Source: Episyrphus balteatus (Eukaryota > Arthropoda > Insecta > Diptera > Syrphidae). From it: a stretch of 64,000 nt of DNA. Where the stretch lies: NCBI RefSeq assembly GCF_945859705.1, contig NC_079136.1, positions 87,233,120 to 87,297,119 on the forward strand, read 5' to 3'. Within the stretch, counting starts at the first letter, position 1. Each line of letters begins with the position of its first letter. This document shows positions 56,732 through 64,000 of the stretch, in pieces. The translations under genes and the position numbers were made by a program. The notes under the pieces are model-generated. The model was not told where the DNA came from. It worked only from the letters and a program-made list of their open reading frames with translations, and did not search any database.

Positions 56732-59294
56732 GTATCTCTCTTTTTTGTTACTCATTTTAAAATCCAGATGGCGAAGAAAGCGTTTAATAAACGCCCATCA
56801 CTATAATTTTGTATAACACATTTTTCTTCCATACAAAAATTCCATTCCACTAAATAATACTTTTCCATTTTCCAGTTGTCAAAAAAATAAAAAATGTTTC
56901 TATTCCCAAGTGCAATCGTGTCGTAGAAAATTTTTAAAGAAATTCCTTTTTCTTTTTTTATCAAAATAATACAATTTACAAATCTGCCAATAAATTAAAA
57001 TCATTTGTAATCAATTTATTATATATTTTATTATATAAATGTAATAATATTGAGTGAGAAAATTGTATGAATTACAGAGAAAAAGTGAAAACAAAATAAA
57101 GGAAATACCAAATACAAAGTGGACGGACACAAATTCATCGTCATACAACACACATACATCATCGTCAGAACTTTACTTGTAATTTTTATTTTTTTGTTTT
57201 CCAATTTATTTTCTTTATTTTTTTTGTTAAAAAAAAAAATGTCGATTGTTTATTTAACTTTTGTGCTGGAATTAGACGGTTAATTTAGAACGCATAATAT
57301 TGCTTAACATTTGTTAGAATTCCCACAACATTAATCACGTAAGTTTTATTAAAAAATAAAAATTATTAAATATAGTTTCTAACAAAAGAATTCATTGCCA
57401 TCGTCAATGTTTTTTTTTTTTTTTTAGAATTCTTTAACTTTAGTGAGGGCTGGGCCAAGGGGAAAAACTTTTTCCTACGAAACTGAATCTAAAATTAAAA
57501 TTAAACAAAAAAATATGAAAGCATCCGAATGTTGTTTTTAGTTTATTTATAAATTAATTTTTGTTATTAGTTAATTCATTCATAGCTTTTTGTTTTTTCT
57601 TAAATTCTGTCTGAGAGAATAGAGAGAGACTCTATGCAAAAAAAAAACAGTCAATTAACATTCATCTCCCTTCCCAATGCGTTGCGACTTGCGACGACTT
57701 TTTTTGTTGAATTACGATGATAATTTTTAATTATAATACAAGTCGAGAGATATTTTGTGGTTATTTTTTTTTTTATCGTTTAGTGGGAGTAGGTAGCTTA
57801 ACTAAACTTTATAAATGATTACGAACGTTGTCGTCAGTCGTTGGCGAGAAATTATGACAATTTTGTATGCTTTTTGCTAAACCAGGCGCTCTCAATTAAC
57901 TGCAAACATTTTTGTCGTCTCGTTGTAGTGTTCGATGGAATAAATAATAATAAAATTCCATCAACTATCCAATCCAGTCCCAGTTCTCCAGATTCGCTCT
58001 GTTGTAATAATTAAATTTAAATTAAAAGCACTCTGTTGAAAATTTGAGCGAGGAAGTTAATTTATTTTTTCGTGTTATTTTGTTATTTTGTTTTTTTCTT
58101 TCTTTTTTTCTATGAAAGAAAGATAAGATAAATTGATGACTTATTGGATATGTTTACAAAGATAACAAACGCACTTAAAACAACAATACAGTAATGTATC
58201 GTAGTAGTTTTTGTCACGTCAAAGACTTATGTAGGTAGATTTAGCGTAACGGGTACAATGGTAGACACCCCCGATTTTTGTATCAATTATTTATTGGCAC
58301 TCTTCATGCAATAAAGCATATCTCAAAAACTACTATGCCCAGGCACAAAAATCATGTTTTTTTCATAACCTGTATCATTATTCACAATTCTGCATATTTA
58401 TTAATTTTATTTCATTCTCAGTATTTTACTTTTAATCAGTGAAAAATTAAAGCTATCTTCTATGTTCGTGAAAAAAGTGCCAAAAATACAGTGTTCCTGC
58501 TGAATTTGGTAACTGTGATTATTTTTTGAGTTTTTGGATGAAGACTTATTTTTTTTTTAATATTTCTCTTCATTAATTACTTTTTTATAAAAAAAAAATG
58601 AGTTGTTGTTTAAAAGGGGTGTCCATAATTGGTCCCATATAAAGGTAATGGTTTTATTATTGTCAGGAGGTCCCAATACGTTCATTGGGATATAAATCGT
58701 TGGCACTGCCATTAATTGTACCTTTAAGACTGCCAACAATTAAACCCTGTATCCGTTATAAGTTTCAGATTGAAAAATTGGGAAAAAGATCTCAAACGGA
58801 TTGTTAGATTTGCTAAAATCAAGACCTGGTTTTTAACGGATATCTGCAATTTTATTCAGGTTTTCGAGGTACCTATTGAAATTTTCCCAAAAACGGTGGA
58901 AAAAACATGTAATGCTGCAAACAAGGTTGCACTTTTGAGTTAAGAAAAATATTTTTTGGACTGTTATTAACTGTACTTGCCATATAACCAATTTCTTAAT
59001 GGCTGCTTTTCTCATGAAAATTTTTATATAAAAAGGTTTTATACTAATATTAAATTAAGAAAACTTTTAGTAAATAATTACAACAAATTAAATGGCGCAC
59101 ACTTCGTTTGAAAGACAAAACTGTTTAAAGGGATGGTTTTGTAGCTTTAAATCAAATTGTACTGTACATTACTTTTTAAATTGTACATTTTTAAAATTGA
59201 ATTATATTTAAAAAGCTTTAAAATTCCAAGCAACTTTTAACATGACAGCAAGTAGGTACGTGTGACCGGGAATTTTATTTATTATTGTTTTTTT
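56732..59294. other. Mostly single-copy interval
   Basis: The segment 56990-58240 has T/A homopolymers and GC-richer islands (GCGACTTGCGACGACTTTTT at 57685, GTTGTCGTCAGTCGTTGGCG at 57827) without the window's repeat families. It could hold a 5' exon of either gene. The segment 58240-59290 has short frames without homology. No exon is confirmed. Confidence 0.4.
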
Positions 59295-59424
59295 AGAGCC
59301 CGCGAACACTATAGACTTTCTATCGGCCGATAGTGCGCACTTTCATACATTTTCCTACTGATCAAGAAACCGACTAAACTGTCGGCCGATAGAAAGCTTG
59401 TACCTTGTAGTGTGCGGGTTCTCT
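59295..59424. mobile_element. Hairpin MITE AGAGCCCGCGAACACTA
   Basis: The imperfect arms AGAGCCCGCGAACAC and GTGTGCGGGTTCTCT enclose CTTTCTATCGGCCGATAG and CTGTCGGCCGATAGAAAG. It is 130 bp. Confidence 0.75.
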
Positions 59425-60753
59425 AACGGTACTTGTGATATACCGAATTTTGTTAAGTTGAAATTTCTAGAAAATGGGCTCCAACGATTTTGTTAAAAAA
59501 AATCAAATGTAAGTTTTTTAAATCCGATGTTCTCCGAAACTACTAATTCGATCTCAACGAAATTTTTAAGAAAGCATTTATATTATTTTAATATAAATCA
59601 AAAATAAAATTTTGAAAAAATTAGTTTTTGGATTTAAAAAAAATTTGAAATGTTTTTTGCAAAGTCAATTTTTCGAAAACTAGACATTGAATTTTTTTTA
59701 AAGTTTGGTTTTAGATGCTAATTAGTGATTTCTACAAAGTGGCGTACCAATTTTACTTTAAAACTTTTTTCCAAAACAAAATCATTTATAAAAAATTAGT
59801 TTTTAAAAAAACGGCTCTAAAGATTTTGAAATTTTTTTTTTCTATAAATGCACATTAATAAAACAAATGAAATTGCATACCTACTTGTTTTGCATTTGAT
59901 TTCTGAAGTTGTTTTATTATTTTGAAAAAAAAAATTATGTTTTGCATAGGGCGTCATCATATCCAAGGTTTTCAACTTTTTAAATAAGCTTATCACTGCC
60001 TTGCATAAGGTATTTATTGAAACACTCTAGCTTATGCCCGAACATTGAAATAGCAGTGTCTTTGTTTTTTCTCTTTCAAGCTTCCAAATATAATTTTTTT
60101 CCATTTTTTTGGTTGGCAAACGTTTTTTTACAGTGTTGTTTCTTATATAAGTCTGAATCGGCACTGTCAAAAGTTGTCAAATGACCCGCAGAAAGCATTT
60201 TTTGGAAAAGTTCATGAAGATCAACAAAAAAAAACTTTAAGAGGATAAAAACTTACTAGTTCATCCGAAATATCGTAGAATATTCCGTTAAAATTGAGAG
60301 TAACACAGCAAAATCCCAAATGGTAACATAAGCTTGAACCACGTAATCTAATAAAAGAATCATTAGAGAACTGATTAATAAAATCGCTAATTGGTAAAGT
60401 ATCTTCCTTGAATGGGCACCAGTAGACAAAAAATTAACTCCAAGTTTCTGTTAGTGCTATGGCATTAGCAGAACATGTGCTGGAAGCTGCTAAACTACTA
60501 GTCTTAAATCTGCTAAAAGCACCATTACTGACGAAAAAGCATGAAGGGAAAAGGATTAAATTCGCAAACTTTTGGTCCAAGATGCAAATGAGGGACTTTC
60601 TATGCACAAATGATACCAAAATAGTTATTTTTGGGCGCAGGTGCCATTAGGAGAATATTAAAAGACCCTTGGACTTAGATCTTCATTGGTCCATTGTGAT
60701 AACACAAAAGACTATAAAGTTTAGAATTCACTAGTCGAATAAATAACACTTAA
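59425..60753. other. Interval without recognised genes
   Basis: The segment 59450-59850 has decayed R1-like words (GGGCTCCAACGATTTTGTTA, AACGGCTCTAAAGATTTTGA). The rest has short frames with no homology. Confidence 0.55.
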
Positions 60754-61297
60754 GGCCAATTTCTTCAAAGAAGTCCTAAGTCAGCCTAGCACCTGGTCTA
60801 GCTAGACTAGGTCGTAGCACTATTACTTTTTTTCACTATTATTCTGTCCCAACGAAACGTTAGTACTTGAGCATCAATTTAGTCAAATTTAGTCAATATT
60901 TACCTATTTGAAAAGACACCAAATCTCAAAATTGCTCATAAATCATAAAAAATGCAAAAAAATCAAAATGAATTAAATATTATCCCCGGTAGACTGCCGA
61001 TTTTTAAGTTCTAACATTACGAAGTCCTTAGTAAAACTCGGTAACAATTTGACAGTACTTAGGCTTAGAATTTGTGTGAAGAAATCGCTTGGTACCGATT
61101 TGAGTACTAACGATTGATATAATCACCAGGTACTAGCTGATTTTTAGAAGCTAGCTAGTACTGAGTCCTAACTAGTACTCGGTCCTAAATTGACAAATCT
61201 AAAGCTTAGTACCTGAGTGATGAAATGAGTTGATACCGATTTGAGTACTAACTTTAGGACCGGTACTAGTGCTAGGACTCTATGAAGAAATCGGCCG
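60754..61297. mobile_element. TIR element GGCCAATTTCTTCA
   Basis: GGCCAATTTCTTCAAAG at the left faces CTATGAAGAAATCGGCC at the right, with TTAA at or next to both ends. The internal sequence is rich in CTAGTAC/GTACTAG words in both orientations. It is 544 bp and non-coding. Confidence 0.75.
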
Positions 61298-61301
61298 TTA
61301 A

Positions 61302-61685
61302 TTTAAACAACTTTTAAAAATAAGCAAAAACATTTGACAAATTGGACTCGTCACTGTACACTGGGCTGCAAGTACATTTTTTTTTTTAATATAAGTCAGC
61401 TGCTATCAGCTGCTTATTTACAATTACACAAAACACAATTACACACAATCACAATTAACTTGTTTTCAGTCACAATAGTTCATCTCATGCAATATCGAAT
61501 GTAAAATTGTTTGAAAATCGACAGTGATCATTATGAGTAATCGTAACAAAGGCCATTATGTTTTAAAATATTTTAGCTAGAAGTCCAATCAGGTAGAATT
61601 CGAAACAAAAATTACATAGATTAACTAAAATATTAAATATGTGAAGAACAACCTTTTCAGTTCTAATGATGTATGTAAATTACAG
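61302..61685 (+). promoter_or_regulatory. Candidate wkd promoter region
   Basis: Two CAGCTG E-boxes lie 10 bp apart (CAGCTGCTATCAGCTG, near 61398), and an initiator match TTCAGTCA is centred on 61468. A good downstream promoter element is not seen. The position upstream of wkd and the lack of repeats make it the best nearby candidate. A 5'-UTR intron ending at the acceptor at 62343 would then be needed. Confidence 0.25.
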
Positions 61686-61876
61686 AGCAACTCGTGATTT
61701 AAAGCAAGCGACTAGTGATTTTACCGATGAAACTCGAGATTTTACCGGGGCAACCCGTGATTTTACGGAGGTGACTCGTGGTTTTATCCGGGCAATCCGT
61801 GATTTTACCGGGACAATCCGTAATTTTACCAGGGAAACTTGCGATTCTACCGGAGCGTTCCGTAATTTTACCAGTT
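61686..61876. repeat. 21-bp minisatellite, about 9 units
   Basis: The unit resembles GCAACTCGTGATTTTACCGGG, repeated about nine times with substitutions but no length change. Because 21 is a multiple of three, it leaves frames open on both strands (heptads like TRDFTGA or KSRVAPV). I take these as by-products of the repeat. Confidence 0.85.
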
Positions 61877-62343
61877 GAAACCCTTCTCCACCAGAGGTGT
61901 AGAAGTGAGTCTGAACGAAGAAGACCAGAAAACTCAAAAAATTGCCTATAATAACTATTGTTACATTCCCCAAACGCGAAGCGGAAAATTCAAAAAAACT
62001 CGCGTGAATTCAGGGTTAGAGGAAATGTGGTGTCTGGGACCTAAGTTTGTTTAGATCATGACATCAACCTCAATGGTTTATATATGAATACTATACCTCC
62101 ACTCCCAAAATTATGAAGCTTACAATATTTTCTCTTAGAATTGATTAATTTGAAGCACATGGAAGATTTATTTTTGCAGAGAATTTGAAACAGATTATTG
62201 TTAAAACTTGAAAAAAAAAAATATTTTTAAAAACATTTTTTCTCGTCATTTAAGAGAAAATCCAATGTTAAGTTTTAAATATACACGTCTACCAATCAAA
62301 ATGATTTAGTGATAAATTTGTAAAATACTATTGTTGATTCCAG
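61877..62343 (+). other. Probable wkd upstream intron end
   Basis: This stretch is AT-rich and ends TTGTTGATTCCAG at 62343, a good 3' splice site six bases before the wkd start codon. No coding exon is seen in it. Confidence 0.5.
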
Positions 62344-62348
62344 AGCAA

Positions 62349-62555
62349 ATGGCGACTTCACCACGTTCAGCAGACACAATATCGTTGTGTTCAACGGTAT
62401 CAAGTTGTCCCGATCGAAATGGTTTCTATGGCGGCTTTCAACGCACTGATAAGCCTAAAGAACCTCTTTCAAAAGCACAAATTCTAGCTCGCGAAAAGAA
62501 ATGGATACACATGACTGAAAATTGGTCTATTTATATGTCAAAAAATTATAAAAAG
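62349..62555 (+). CDS. wkd: whacked, TBC-domain RabGAP, coding exon 1
   Basis: The gene encodes a GTPase-activating protein for Rab GTPases. The Drosophila homologue acts with Rab35 in membrane traffic during growth of tracheal terminal-cell tubes, and it belongs to the TBC1D10/EPI64 family. The start is ATG at 62349 in GCAAATGGCG. The exon probably begins at 62344 after the acceptor TTCCAG. It encodes residues 1-69: MATSPRSADTISLC, then CPDRNGFYGGFQRTDKPKEP and the helix entering the TBC domain (KKWIHMTENWSIYMSKNYKK). The donor is AAG|GCAAGT, a GC donor. Using a GT nearby would break the frame. The whole protein is 363 aa from exons 62349-62555, 62613-62977 and 63040-63559. Family-wide knowledge gives the function, and the sequence gives the family. 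Confidence 0.95.
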
Positions 62556-62612
62556 GCAAGTATAGTTTTTAATTCTACTATATTTAAATTTTAATTTTAA
62601 TATTTATTTTAG

Positions 62613-62977
62613 ATAAGAGAACGCTGTCGCAAAGGAATACCCAAATCAGTAAGACCCAGAGCATGGTTTTATCTCTCTGGTGCTTATTTATTGAAAAAGA
62701 AACATGGAAATCTTTATGAGACACTATTACAAAAACCCGGAAATCCTCAAGTCATTGAAGAAATCAAAAGGGATAAACATCGACAATTTCCTTTCCACGA
62801 AATGTTCCTAGACGAGGATAAAATTGGCCAAATTGAATTGTTTAATGTATTGAAAGCATATTCTATATATAATCCAAAAGTGGGATTCTGTCAAGCGCAA
62901 GCACCAATTGCAGCATTTTTACTCATGCATATGCCAGCTGAAGATGCATTTTGGGTTTTTGTCAGTGTATGTGATGT
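62613..62977 (+). CDS. wkd: whacked coding exon 2, catalytic part of TBC domain
   Basis: The acceptor is TATTTTAG at 62612, phase 0, and the donor GT|GTAAGT has its last base at 62977. The preceding intron is only 57 bp. It encodes residues 70-191: IRERCRKGIPKSVRPRAWFY opens the TBC domain. The arginine finger motif IxxDxxR is IKRDKHR (residues 120-126, finger Arg126). The glutamine finger motif is GFCQ (Gln163), followed by AQAPIAAFLLMHMPAEDAFW. Both catalytic fingers of a dual-finger RabGAP are present, so the product should be active. Tyr in the usual YxQ motif is Phe here, a conservative change. Confidence 0.96.
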
Positions 62978-63039
62978 GTAAGTTTCTTTAAGATTTTTCT
63001 TTTTTGTTTCCTTTTTAATTTACTTATTAAAATTTCCAG

Positions 63040-63559
63040 ATATTTGGAAGACTATTTCATGTCTGGCTTAGAAGTTCTTCAAAACGATGCTGCCATTCTT
63101 GAGGGTCTATTAAAGAAAACCTTCCCTTCTGTCTATCGGCATTTACAAAAACATAAAATCGAGCCACTTCTCTATATGACAGATTGGTTTCTATGTGCAA
63201 TGACTCGAACACTGCCATGGGATACCCTCTTACGTGTTTGGGATTGTTTCTTAGCCGAAGGCATACGCGTAATCTTCAAAGTAGCCCTCGTGCTACTTGG
63301 CGCATCCCTTGGTCGGCAAAAAATACGCAAACAATGTAATGGACTAATTGAAACTCTAGAAGTCCTTAAATCCCCACCTGAAAAAGTTCTCGAAGAGGAA
63401 TTTATTTTGAATAACATCCAACGATTGAATCTTACAGTTCAAGATTTTGAAATTGAACATACACGTCAGAAACAAAAACGAGAAAAACTGAGAAAAATGG
63501 AACAACAACACGAACAAGCGGCGAATGGTAGTAGTAGTGGTGGAGGAGGACCGAAGTAA
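63040..63559 (+). CDS. wkd: whacked coding exon 3, end of TBC domain and C-terminal tail
   Basis: The acceptor is AATTTCCAG at 63039 after a 62-bp intron. The first base completes Val191 (GT|A), and the stop TAA is at 63557-63559. It encodes YLEDYFMSGLEVLQNDAAIL, LLYMTDWFLCAMTRTLPW and LLRVWDCFLAEGIRVIFKVA, the conserved C-terminal half of TBC domains (WFLC...LP...RVWD). A charged helical tail follows (HTRQKQKREKLRKMEQQHEQ), then a Gly/Ser end. The tail varies within the family. Reverse-strand frames at 63172 and 63356 are shadows. Confidence 0.96.
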
Positions 63560-64000
63560 AACGAAGTAGATAGAGAATCTACTTGAGGATAGGCACATAA
63601 ACACCCACACACACTAATTATTATAGTAGATAACTTTTTTCTATCGAATAATTTACAATTTATTTATATATAACAAAAAAGAAAAAAAAAAACACAAACC
63701 ACTCACACAAACATTATTATGCACAAATCGCACAAAACAAAACAAAAAAAATCAACATTATTTGCCAAACTAATATCTAATAATAGGGTCAGTCAATTTA
63801 TCTCAGATCAATATGACAACCTAAAAAAACCAGATCGGCTTTTAATTTTGTATTTATTTATTTTCTTATTTATTTATCAATCAAATACCTTTTGAAGTCA
63901 CTGAGGCATAAATTCCTATGAATAGTAGTCAAAAAATGGTCACCATTTGCATTTTGATTTTTATTTTTCATTTATTGAAATATATAATATTTCTTTCTTT
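63560..64000 (+). other. wkd 3' untranslated region and beyond
   Basis: AT- and CA-rich sequence after the stop codon. I find no AATAAA on the plus strand up to the window end, so the polyadenylation site may lie further right or use a variant signal. Confidence 0.5.

Overview
This is a eukaryotic, AT-rich, repeat-dense nuclear window from an insect, most likely a brachyceran fly (Diptera). The case rests on two spliced genes with fly-type products, introns of 57-62 bp in one gene and many-kilobase introns in the other, poly-Q tracts coded by mixed CAG/CAA, and very abundant miniature DNA transposons. I do not assign a species.

Gene 1 (minus strand, about 1-34.6 kb) is capicua (cic), the HMG-box repressor controlled by RTK/Ras/MAPK signalling. 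Eight exons join in perfect phase: 14977-14067, 14009-13643, 12702-12559, 12490-11724, 10993-10784, 10710-10580, 7344-6688 and 239-1. They encode the long-isoform (CIC-L) N-terminal half. The gene runs off the left edge before its HMG box. A further upstream exon (27840-27629) fits in frame, and a candidate ATG exon (34568-34427) also fits by phase, less surely.

Gene 2 (plus strand, 62349-63559) is a complete three-exon TBC-domain RabGAP that I recognise as whacked (wkd, TBC1D10/EPI64 family, 363 aa). Its first coding intron has a GC-AG donor. The two genes are divergently transcribed, and about 28 kb of mostly transposon-derived DNA separates them.

The rest is largely mobile DNA, much of it readable to the base from terminal inverted repeats (TIRs) and target-site duplications (TSDs): two Transib-type elements with RSS-heptamer ends CACAGTG and 5-bp TSD CGTCG (28636-29998, 46537-47910); two Mutator-like elements with 9-bp TSDs (25221-26016, 37454-39734); a pogo/Tigger-like element with TA TSD (31100-32283); a broken Tc1-like transposase copy (20001-20920); an hAT-like element with 8-bp TSD (50299-51212) carrying two copies of a MITE with 7-bp TSDs; many 3-bp-TSD (TAA/TTA) PIF/Harbinger-like MITEs; a doubled foldback element (4211-6416); two large palindromes (7893-8796, 18133-19335); and decayed non-LTR reverse transcriptase (44.3-48.3 kb), split by one of the Transib elements. 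One interspersed repeat family (called R1 here) recurs at least seven times, always in the same orientation. Stretches at about 16.6-17.2, 23.6-24.8, 33.6-35.5, 48.3-50.2 and 56.7-58.3 kb look single-copy and are the best places for 5' exons and regulatory DNA. I see no tRNA, rRNA, CRISPR or viral genes.
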